A stretch of DNA of 64,000 nucleotides from Yersinia nurmii (GTDB taxonomy: Bacteria; Pseudomonadota; Gammaproteobacteria; Enterobacterales; Enterobacteriaceae): NCBI RefSeq assembly GCF_001112925.1, contig NZ_CPYD01000007.1, positions 124,001 to 188,000 on the forward strand, in the 5' to 3' direction. Positions 10,136 to 16,537 of this stretch are shown here, piece by piece (the first letter of the stretch is position 1; each line of letters opens with the position of its first letter). A program made the position numbers and the translations under genes. The notes below the pieces were generated by a model, which ran no database searches, had not been told where the DNA came from, and saw only the letters and a program-made list of their open reading frames with translations.

Positions 10136-10450
10136 TTACCAACGCCAGCCAAATCGTTTAAGGTCGATATATCCTCGATCTTCAAAAGTTACACCTTCCG
10201 CTAGCAAGGCTTTTTTCTGACGTAAATAATCTTCGCCGGTTAGTGAGATTTCACCGTGGCGATTGATGACGCGATGCCAGGGCAGGCTAGTGCCTTCCGG
10301 CAGGCGTTTCAGCACTCCGCCGACCTGTCTGGCCGCCCGTGGCGAGCCGCACAGCCGCGCTATGGCACCATAAGTGGTAACCTGACCAAAAGGAATAGCG
10401 GATACCACATGAAATACGCGCTGACGGAAACTATCTTCTTCCTGTTCCAT
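10136..10450 (-). CDS. Alkyltransferase-like DNA repair protein (ATL, YbaZ)
   Basis: A 104-residue homologue of the DNA-binding domain of O6-methylguanine-DNA methyltransferase. The helix-turn-helix segment YGAIARLCGSPRAARQVGG is intact, but the active-site PCHR is PWHR with Trp58 instead of the methyl-accepting cysteine. That substitution defines ATL proteins. They bind O6-alkylguanine without reversing it and hand the lesion to nucleotide excision repair. The start at 10450 is unremarkable. The gene is convergent with ybaY and lies about 200 bases from ffs, as in E. coli (ybaZ/atl). Confidence 0.92.
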   Translation of the reverse strand: MEQEEDSFRQRVFHVVSAIPFGQVTTYGAIARLCGSPRAARQVGGVLKRLPEGTSLPWHRVINRHGEISLTGEDYLRQKKALLAEGVTFEDRGYIDLKRFGWRW

Positions 10451-10650
10451 ACTTTGCGGATCTCTTTTTCAATGAATGCGAGTGCCGGGAATTATTATCA
10501 TGCAATATCCTCAGAGCTGCGAGAAACATATGTTCGATGGTCGCTAGCCCTTTATTGGGTAAGAAACCACCAGTTGATGCGGGTTGTCTTGCTATTTAGC
10601 GGGGCATGGTCAATAATGCCCACCGCTTCGGAGTATCAGGAGCTGTCAAT

Positions 10651-10763
10651 GGAGGCCCTGTTGGTTCTCCCGCAACACTAACTTGTGAACTCGGTCAGGT
10701 CCGGAAGGAAGCAGCCGTAGCAGGCGAGGTGTGTGCCGGGATGTAGCTGGCAGGGTCTCCACC
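10651..10763 (+). ncRNA. ffs: 4.5S RNA, signal recognition particle RNA
   Basis: The RNA component of SRP, which binds Ffh and FtsY for co-translational membrane targeting. The conserved apical segment GGTCAGGTCCGGAAGGAAGC (about 10697-10716) and the return strand GTGTGCCGGGATGTAGCTGG are almost identical to E. coli 4.5S RNA. The ends GGAGGCCCTG and CAGGGTCTCC pair to close the long hairpin. The middle of the stem (ACACTAACTTGTGAACTC) differs from E. coli, as expected for a paired region. The ends are accurate to a few bases. Confidence 0.96.
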
Positions 10764-11330
10764 AATTCTGGCTTACCTAAATCTATTCTGCTTCTCATAT
10801 CGCACCATTTACATCCAACTTCTCGTGCCTAACGACTCCTATCTCACTATTTAGATTACTTAATAGCTTTACGCCGTTGCAGCAATTCACCCGCGTTTGA
10901 TATCTCTCCCCGCGGCCTGTATCGTTTAACCGAGACAAAGGCCCAATATGCTCAATACATTTTGTATTTAGATATCTCTCTTTGTCACACCCATAGTTTA
11001 TCAATGACAAGAATGGATGTTTTTATAACACTACGGGGAAAGAACGTTGTGATGTTTCTTATAAGAATTGAATTTTTAGTAATTAACCATAATGCCTAAA
11101 CCTTGATGTTAACCATTATTGTTTTAGATAAAAGGCTATTTTTAACTGGATTTGACGAAATTAGATATAAAATATTGGCGCAAAGGGGGGCTTGTACCGG
11201 GTTATGTAAATAACCGTACAGACAGAAAAGAGTTTTTACATGGTTTATGATAACCGTTAAATCATCACCCCCATTGCAGCCGATAGGGTTATCGGCTCAA
11301 CGTTGTTCGTCTTAACCAGCGCTAAGCGAT
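10764..11330. other. Gene-free interval between ffs and ymoA
   Basis: I see no credible gene in this interval. A 71-codon reading frame on the minus strand lacks any recognisable motif and good ribosome site. Near 11278-11298 there is a hairpin (AGCCGATA / TTATCGGCT) just past the end of ymoA that may act in its 3' end processing or termination, although it lacks a U-tract. Confidence 0.5.
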
Positions 11331-11534
11331 TTACTTTACATGCTGCCAAACAGTCGCAGGAATTTTGTCATACAGTTTATTCATGGTTAGCTCGGCCAGG
11401 CGGTGATCTGCGGCGGAGTAGAATAATTCCAGTTCGTCATCAGATAGTTCATACTTATTTTTTTCAATAACACGTTCTAAAGTGTCAATTGTTGTGCATT
11501 TTCTTAAACGCATCAGATAGTCAGTTTTGGTCAT
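11331..11534 (-). CDS. ymoA: Hha-family modulator YmoA
   Basis: A 67-residue nucleoid-associated modulator of the Hha/YmoA family. It joins H-NS to repress temperature- and salt-regulated genes, including Yersinia virulence genes. The product runs [20 protein letters not shown] through [10 protein letters not shown] and matches YmoA along its full length. The only difference I can name, from memory, is Ala for the first of two prolines in IPPTVWQHVK. I use the ATG at 11534. The open frame extends 15 codons further upstream to 11579, but that stretch is hydrophobic and absent from the family. It lies 52 bases downstream of the TomB-type partner gene and is probably co-transcribed with it. Confidence 0.95.
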   Translation of the reverse strand: MTKTDYLMRLRKCTTIDTLERVIEKNKYELSDDELELFYSAADHRLAELTMNKLYDKIPATVWQHVK

Positions 11535-11586
11535 AATGGAAATTCTTCTCAATATATAAATAAAGAAATTATAGGGCAACTATCCC

Positions 11587-11955
11587 TTAATTTTTCATCA
11601 GGGTACAGACGTATTCCCCTGAGAATAGTCTGAATAATCGGTCTTTTGTTTTCTGCCAGCGACGCAATTCCGGGTCATTGATTCCGTAACTACTAAACAG
11701 TGTATAAGTATCGTCTAGATATTCCTCCACTAACTCGGATAGGTCGGCTTCATCCGCGTATTTTATTTTAAAACTCATCACAAATGAAGCTATGTGCTCG
11801 ATAAAATCATTTAACTGTAAATTTATCGCAGAGGTCGGATCGTTAACCCAGCCGTGGTGACTATCGCCTAATGTGGCAATACCTTCATCATACAAATTCT
11901 CACATAAGAATTTCAACTGAGCAATATCATGTCGCTTAGGCGAGTACTCATCCAT
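11587..11955 (-). CDS. tomB: Hha toxicity modulator TomB (YmoB)
   Basis: A small acidic cytosolic protein of 122 residues, the partner of Hha/YmoA. The N-terminal half MDEYSPKRHDIAQLKFLCEN and the central GWVNDPTSAINLQLNDFIEHIA and EEYLDDTYTLFSSYGIND blocks are near-identical to E. coli TomB (YbaJ). The C-terminus diverges. In E. coli the pair behaves like an antitoxin (TomB) and toxin (Hha). In Yersinia the gene is also called ymoB. It is upstream of ymoA on the same strand. Confidence 0.93.
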   Translation of the reverse strand: MDEYSPKRHDIAQLKFLCENLYDEGIATLGDSHHGWVNDPTSAINLQLNDFIEHIASFVMSFKIKYADEADLSELVEEYLDDTYTLFSSYGINDPELRRWQKTKDRLFRLFSGEYVCTLMKN

Positions 11956-12113
11956 ATCATCCCCTCCGTTAACTCTTCATCGGTGCGATAACACATAGTG
12001 AGTAGACTGATAATCATTATACGAACAGGTAAACAGCCAGGAAGTAAATAAGTCTGCCGTACAACAAATATAAATCATTTTTTCAGTCACTGCTCTATCT
12101 TTATTACTTAATC

Positions 12114-12467
12114 TTACAATTCATCAGCGGTAGAGGGTTTGTCATAATCTATTATATCAAAGATTATTTTTTCAGGATGTACAATAAATGTTACAGCGTT
12201 AGTAATGTAATCTTGAGTGTTGATATCAAGACAGGCGTTAAAAATATACCACTGATAACGGTAAGTCATTGAATAATCGTTAAGCTGAATGCTCTTAATC
12301 TCAAGGATTTCTAATGAGCCTGCGACGTAGCGGGCATCTTCGGAATAATACATTAGCCCAGACGTCAGGTTTTCTTCAATCGTGCTGATATTATCTTTTA
12401 TTATCTGACGCAGTTGTGAAGCAGAGCTATGGCAGCGGGAGAAGTCTCCTCGGATTTCTTTGTTCAT
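12114..12467 (-). CDS. Hypothetical protein, 117 residues
   Basis: I do not recognise this gene. The 117-residue product is soluble, has no signal peptide, and is mildly acidic. It has an N-terminal helical part (residues 1-45, SSASQLRQIIKDNISTIEEN) and a C-terminal part rich in beta-type and aromatic residues (YRYQWYIFNACLDINT). It is on the same strand as ymoB-ymoA but separated from ymoB by about 160 bases and is more AT-rich than the core genes. It could be an immunity-like or accessory protein, but nothing in the sequence settles that. It is probably a real gene given its length in AT-rich DNA with many stops around it. Confidence 0.6.
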   Translation of the reverse strand: MNKEIRGDFSRCHSSASQLRQIIKDNISTIEENLTSGLMYYSEDARYVAGSLEILEIKSIQLNDYSMTYRYQWYIFNACLDINTQDYITNAVTFIVHPEKIIFDIIDYDKPSTADEL

Positions 12468-13280
12468 TAATTGTTCGCTTATGGGCTAATTAATTTCTTT
12501 AATGTATCAAAAGGCAAGGGCAGGGAGTAAACCTCCTGATACAGCCTGTTACCCATATGATTTAAGTGGTTTTTAAATAATTCTAATACGTAATATTATT
12601 AGCCAAATAAACAGCTTAGCAATGTAGAGTAATACCTCAAGAGAGACTTAATATTGTTTAATCTTAACGAGTGATAGTCATGATTTCCTAATATTTACCA
12701 ATTATTTCGCCGTTAGTAGAAGAAAAATTTAAGACTAAATTCATCAGTTGACCGGTTAATGTGATGGGAAGCCCATGATGGGGCGATGCAGGCTTACACA
12801 TGGATAACTAAAAGTCATGAGATATTGCGATAATTATCCTTTCAGAATACCAAACAGTATAGTCGGCTTACTAGATGTCATTTGGTAAAGATAATTTAAT
12901 TTACTGTTACGAATTATTTTAAATTAAATTAAATGTCGATTTATAGTTTATACCACAATCTTCTGCCTGCGATAGCCACAGGCTTACCGCTCTGAATTCT
13001 TCGCATTAACTGCCCTTTCTCCGCGTTATCTCACTCTTTGTTACCTAAATTACGCATCAACATCATCTTGAGTATTGAATCTTATAATTTAATGTGATGT
13101 TATAATATATCAATTTAAGCTCACTGATATTTTCTTAATGTGTAAATCCCATCACTATAAAGCGTCGCTTTCTGTGCCGAATCGAACGCTATTTTCAATT
13201 TCATCATGGCTGCGCACGTTTGGCATGATAACCGTGCTGATCTTATTGTGGTCAGCCATTCATTGGGCGAATGCACTGCC
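12468..13280. other. Gene-free AT-rich interval before the metal transporter
   Basis: About 800 bases with no credible gene. It is AT-rich, with many stop codons in all frames. The last 200 bases must contain the promoter of the metal ABC transporter, including a candidate Zur box at 13095-13112. The frame upstream of 13281 is open back to 13206, but those codons do not look like part of an ABC ATPase. Confidence 0.6.
13095..13112. promoter_or_regulatory. Candidate Zur box upstream of the metal ABC transporter
   Basis: TGATGTTATAATATATCA is an imperfect dyad (TGAT.T...ATCA) containing GTTATAATAT, as in enterobacterial Zur sites. It is weaker than the box in front of rpmE2 and lies about 170 bases before the ATPase gene. 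Confidence 0.5.
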
Positions 13281-14000
13281 ATGATAACTTTGCAACAATT
13301 ACAGGTTGGTTATGGGCTGCAGCCGGTCACGGCTCCTCTTACCGGCTGTTTTGCCCACGGATCGCTCACCGCAGTGATTGGCGCAAATGGCGCAGGCAAA
13401 TCCACCTTAATTAAGACATTGGCCGGATTACAGCCAGCGTTAAGCGGAAAAATAGTCTTTGGCGACAAGACGATCCCCAGAATGGCTTATTTACCACAGC
13501 AAGCCGAATTGGATCGCCAATTCCCTATTATTGTGTTCGATGTCGTCGCGATGGGATGCTGGCCACAAAGTGGGATGTTTGGCGGCCTGAGTCGTCAATC
13601 GGTACAACGCATCAAGCAGGCTTTGGACACCGTCGGCATGCTGGATATGGCCAGATGTCCCGTTGGGGAGTTATCGGGCGGGCAGTTGCAGAGGGTGCTT
13701 TTCGCCCGGTTATTGGTACAGCAGGCTCCTTTATTACTGCTCGATGAGCCTTTTACCGGGATTGATAATCAGACTCTGTGCTTACTGTTAAACGTTATCC
13801 AGCAACTCCATCAGGAAGGGCGAACCATTATTGCCGTTTTGCATGATATGTCGATGGTAGCGCAGCATTTTCCACGAGTATTACAGTTAACCGCTGAATA
13901 TTGTCGCTGGGATGAATCTAAACGCTTATTTGCCGAGCGCGCTGAAGCTGGCCAAAACCTTTCCAATCAAAATAATCTGTCTGTGGAAGCCCAGCCATGA
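13281..14000 (+). CDS. Zinc/manganese-type ABC transporter ATP-binding protein
   Basis: Cytosolic ATPase of a metal-chelate-type ABC importer, 239 residues from ATG 13281. Walker A GANGAGKST (about 34-42), Q-loop YLPQQAELD, signature LSGGQLQR and Walker B LLLLDEPFTGID are all intact, and the switch histidine is in AVLHDMS. The longer frame from 13206 adds 25 residues that the family lacks. The stop overlaps the start of the permease gene by 4 bases, so the two are translationally coupled. It belongs to the ZnuC/YfeB/TroB group. The neighbouring zinc-starvation genes favour zinc, which is inference. Confidence 0.88.
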   Translation: MITLQQLQVGYGLQPVTAPLTGCFAHGSLTAVIGANGAGKSTLIKTLAGLQPALSGKIVFGDKTIPRMAYLPQQAELDRQFPIIVFDVVAMGCWPQSGMFGGLSRQSVQRIKQALDTVGMLDMARCPVGELSGGQLQRVLFARLLVQQAPLLLLDEPFTGIDNQTLCLLLNVIQQLHQEGRTIIAVLHDMSMVAQHFPRVLQLTAEYCRWDESKRLFAERAEAGQNLSNQNNLSVEAQP

Positions 14001-14854
14001 CTTTGTTTCATCTATTAGCCGACCCTTTTGTCGATTTCGGTTTTATGCGGCGAGCGTTGGTTGCTTGTCTGGCTTTGTCTTTAAGCGCCGCGCCGCTTGG
14101 TGTTTTTCTACTGCTACGACGAATGAGTCTGGTAGGGGATGCGCTTTCCCACGCGGTATTACCTGGAGCGGCTATTGGCTACCTGATTTCTGGCGTATCG
14201 CTGGTTGCGATGGGCATTGGTGGATTTATCGCTGGACTGGCGGTTGCCATGCTATCAGGGCTAGTCAGCCGTAAAACGCCGTTAAAAGAGGACGCCAGTT
14301 TCGCCGGTTTTTATTTGGGTTCTCTAGCACTTGGCGTCACTTTGGTTTCATTGCGCGGTTCCAGCATGGATTTATTGCATGTGTTATTCGGTTCTATTCT
14401 GGCTATTGATACCGCCGCGATGACCATGGTGGGCATTATCGCGAGCCTTTCGCTGTTAGTGCTGGCGCTGATTTATCGGGCCTTGGTGATCGAATCATTC
14501 GATCCGATCTTCCTGCACGTCAGTATGGGGCGTTGGTTGATGGTGGTGCATGGCATTTTTCTTGCTTTGGTCGTGGTCAATCTGGTCGCCGGTTTCCAGA
14601 TTCTAGGCACCTTGATGTCGGTTGGGTTGATGATGTTACCTGCGGCCAGTGCGCGTTTTTGGGCGAAGGATTTACCTCATACTTTAGCTTTTTCAGTGCT
14701 GATCGGCATGATTTCTAGCATTGTAGGCTTGATTTGGTCTTACTACGCTTCACTGCCCGCCGGACCGGCTATTGTGCTTAGTGCCAGCATTATTTTCTTT
14801 ATTTCGATTTTGTTTGGCTCGCGCGGCGGCATTTGGGCCGTGGCGCGCGATTAG
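13997..14854 (+). CDS. Zinc/manganese-type ABC transporter permease
   Basis: ABC-3 family inner-membrane permease, 285 residues with about eight hydrophobic helices. The segment RRMSLVGDALSHAVLPGAAIGY (about 41-62) is the family's hallmark cytoplasmic coupling region. The C-terminal hydrophobic pair ends in FGSRGGIWAVARD. It overlaps the ATPase gene by 4 bases and is followed 26 bases later by the binding-protein gene, which has an AAAGGAGAA ribosome site. It provides the translocation channel for the imported metal. Confidence 0.9.
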   Translation: MTLFHLLADPFVDFGFMRRALVACLALSLSAAPLGVFLLLRRMSLVGDALSHAVLPGAAIGYLISGVSLVAMGIGGFIAGLAVAMLSGLVSRKTPLKEDASFAGFYLGSLALGVTLVSLRGSSMDLLHVLFGSILAIDTAAMTMVGIIASLSLLVLALIYRALVIESFDPIFLHVSMGRWLMVVHGIFLALVVVNLVAGFQILGTLMSVGLMMLPAASARFWAKDLPHTLAFSVLIGMISSIVGLIWSYYASLPAGPAIVLSASIIFFISILFGSRGGIWAVARD

Positions 14855-14880
14855 AAGTGTGTGCTTTAAAGGAGAATTAA

Positions 14881-15759
14881 ATGAAGCGTTTACCTATCGC
14901 GTTGGCGGTCGCTGCCCTGCTGTCCAGCCCGCTGGCTATGGCTAAAACTATCGAAGCCGTCGCCAGTTTTTCTATTCTAGGAGATATTGTGCAACAAATC
15001 GGTGGTGAGCATGTGAACGTCACTACGCTAGTTGGGCCGGACGGCGATCCACACAGTTTTTCCCCCTCGCCAAAAGATAGCAAACAGATTTCTCAGGCTG
15101 ACGTGGTATTTGTCAGCGGGCTGGGTCTGGAAGGTTGGTTGAATCGTCTTATTGCGGCTTCTGGCTATAAAGGGCCAGTGGTGACACTTTCAGAGGGTAT
15201 TCATTCACGAAAAATGGAAGAGGAGGGGAAAAAAGTGACCGATCCCCACGCCTGGAACAGTATGCAAAATGGTATTCAATATGCCACGCATGTGATGAAT
15301 GCTTTGATCGTTGCCGATCCTGATGACGCAGATTATTACCGTAAACATGGTACAGAATATATCCAGAAATTGGAAAAACTGGATGCCTATGCAAAAGCCC
15401 AGTTTGCCGGTATTCCCGCTGAAAAACGCAAAGTACTGACCAGCCATGACGCTTTTGGTTATTTTGGACAGGAATACGGCGTCACCTTTTTGGCACCCGT
15501 TGGTTTTTCCACCGAAGCCGAGGCCAGCGCCAGCGACGTGGCCAATTTGATTAAGCAAATCAAACAGGAAAAGGTAAAAACCTATTTTATTGAGAATCAA
15601 ACCGATCCGCGTTTAGTGAAGCAGATAGCCGCAGCCAGCGGGGCTCAGGCTGGAGGTGAGCTGTTTCCTGAAGCGCTATCTCAGAAAACTGGCCCGGCAG
15701 CTACCTATGCGGAAGCGTTCAAACATAATGTCGATACTATCGTCGCCAGTATGAAATAA
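14881..15759 (+). CDS. Periplasmic zinc/manganese-binding protein (cluster A-I SBP)
   Basis: Metal-binding lipocalin-independent SBP of the TroA/PsaA/ZnuA fold, 292 residues. The signal peptide MKRLPIALAV...LAMA is cleaved near residue 21. Likely metal ligands are His58 (GDPHSFSPSP), His123 (DPHAW), His189 (SHDAFGYF) and Glu264 (FPEALS). Manganese-specific relatives carry Glu at the third position (SEGAF), so His189 points to zinc. The charged loop at residues 104-120 is not histidine-rich, unlike ZnuA, so this is a second, ZnuA-distinct system. It is the last gene of the transporter operon and faces the convergent rpmE2-rpmJ2 pair. Confidence 0.87.
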   Translation: MKRLPIALAVAALLSSPLAMAKTIEAVASFSILGDIVQQIGGEHVNVTTLVGPDGDPHSFSPSPKDSKQISQADVVFVSGLGLEGWLNRLIAASGYKGPVVTLSEGIHSRKMEEEGKKVTDPHAWNSMQNGIQYATHVMNALIVADPDDADYYRKHGTEYIQKLEKLDAYAKAQFAGIPAEKRKVLTSHDAFGYFGQEYGVTFLAPVGFSTEAEASASDVANLIKQIKQEKVKTYFIENQTDPRLVKQIAAASGAQAGGELFPEALSQKTGPAATYAEAFKHNVDTIVASMK

Positions 15760-15840
15760 CTATTTCCCCCTGTCTGCTAAAGGCAGGGGGACTCCAACAC
15801 TTCTGAAAGCACCACATAGTGAGTTTTACGGTAAAGAAAA

Positions 15841-15869
15841 AGCCCCGTTGGGCAGCAACGAGGCTTTTT
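15841..15869. terminator. Bidirectional terminator between the metal transporter and rpmJ2
   Basis: AGCCCCGTTG / CAACGAGGCT with a 5-base loop, an A-rich run before it and TTTTT after it. It can stop transcription from both sides. Confidence 0.88.
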
Positions 15870-15909
15870 ATCGACAGACAACAACCACAATACAGTTGGT
15901 AAATTGAGC

Positions 15910-16053
15910 TTAACGTTTCTTTTTAGTTCCTCCCTGAACCGCTTTGAAGCGCGGATTGCTTTTACAAATAACAAATACCCGGCCGTGGCGACGGACAATC
16001 TTGCAGTCTGGATGACGGTTTTTTGCTGAACGTAATGAACTAAGCACTTGCAT
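15910..16053 (-). CDS. ykgO: 50S ribosomal protein L36, zinc-independent paralogue (L36B)
   Basis: A 47-residue basic protein that reads [20 protein letters not shown], then a middle section [20 protein letters not shown] and the end GGTKKKR. The longer type B form of L36 carries an insertion in the middle and lacks the four-ligand zinc ribbon; only two cysteines remain (residues 17 and 32). It replaces the zinc-binding L36 when zinc is scarce. The gene is 14 bases downstream of rpmE2 on the same strand and is co-transcribed under the Zur box upstream of that gene. Also named rpmJ2. Confidence 0.93.
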   Translation of the reverse strand: MQVLSSLRSAKNRHPDCKIVRRHGRVFVICKSNPRFKAVQGGTKKKR

Positions 16054-16067
16054 GGTGGATTCCCAGA

Positions 16068-16325
16068 TCAGTTATTTTTCTTGAAAAAATTGCTAAAACG
16101 CTGCTGGAAGCGCGCGGTGCTGCCTTCTTTGGAGAATTCTTTTTGTTTCCCGGTGTAATAAGGATGGGAAGCGGAAGAAATATCCAAAGTGACGTAAGGG
16201 TAGGTCTGGCCTTCGAATGCGATCGTGCGTTCGGTGGCGATGGTCGAACCTACGGTGAAGTAAACGTCGGCGCTGGTGTCGTGAAATACGACGGTGCGAT
16301 AGGCTGGGTGAATGCCGGCTCTCAT
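16068..16325 (-). CDS. ykgM: 50S ribosomal protein L31 type B (zinc-independent)
   Basis: An 85-residue L31 of type B. It starts [20 protein letters not shown] and contains [20 protein letters not shown]. There is no cysteine anywhere, so it cannot hold the Zn-binding CxxC of ordinary L31. Under zinc limitation it displaces L31 from the ribosome and frees zinc. It is first in a two-gene unit with the L36B gene, directly behind a near-perfect Zur palindrome. Also named rpmE2. Confidence 0.95.
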   Translation of the reverse strand: MRAGIHPAYRTVVFHDTSADVYFTVGSTIATERTIAFEGQTYPYVTLDISSASHPYYTGKQKEFSKEGSTARFQQRFSNFFKKNN

Positions 16326-16341
16326 AATGACCTCTATGTAA

Positions 16342-16356
16342 TGTTATACTATAACA
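16342..16356. promoter_or_regulatory. Zur box controlling rpmE2-rpmJ2
   Basis: TGTTATACTATAACA is a perfect 7+1+7 inverted repeat within AATGTTATACTATAACAAT. It matches the enterobacterial Zur operator core and lies 17 bases before the rpmE2 start, where bound Zur-Zn would block transcription. Confidence 0.88.
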
Positions 16357-16488
16357 ATAATTATGCGCCGAGAAATAAGCGCTTTCAAGCCAAAAATGCA
16401 AACAATGGAAAAATGATGACTGATGAGGCGCATCGTCAGATACGTGCTTGAGAAGGGGGGATTAAAATTTCGTGAAATAGCAGGCAAG

Positions 16489-16512
16489 AAAAAGGCCGCT
16501 GAGCGGCCTTTT
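16489..16512 (-). terminator. Terminator after acrB
   Basis: AAAGGCCGCT / AGCGGCCTTT with a tiny loop. Read on the minus strand it ends in a T-run, 26 bases past the acrB stop codon. Confidence 0.85.
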
Positions 16513-16537
16513 ACAAAGTGTTATCGCGGGTTAAACA

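Noticed and set aside
10256-10681. 141-codon frame on the + strand overlapping ATL and ffs
   Set aside because: Runs antisense through the ATL gene into the 4.5S RNA gene; no motif, no ribosome site.
10795-11010. 71-codon frame between ffs and ymoA
   Set aside because: No ribosome site and no recognisable feature in an AT-rich gap.
13206-13280. Upstream extension of the metal ABC ATPase
   Set aside because: 25 extra residues with no ABC homology, ATG 13281 fits the family start.
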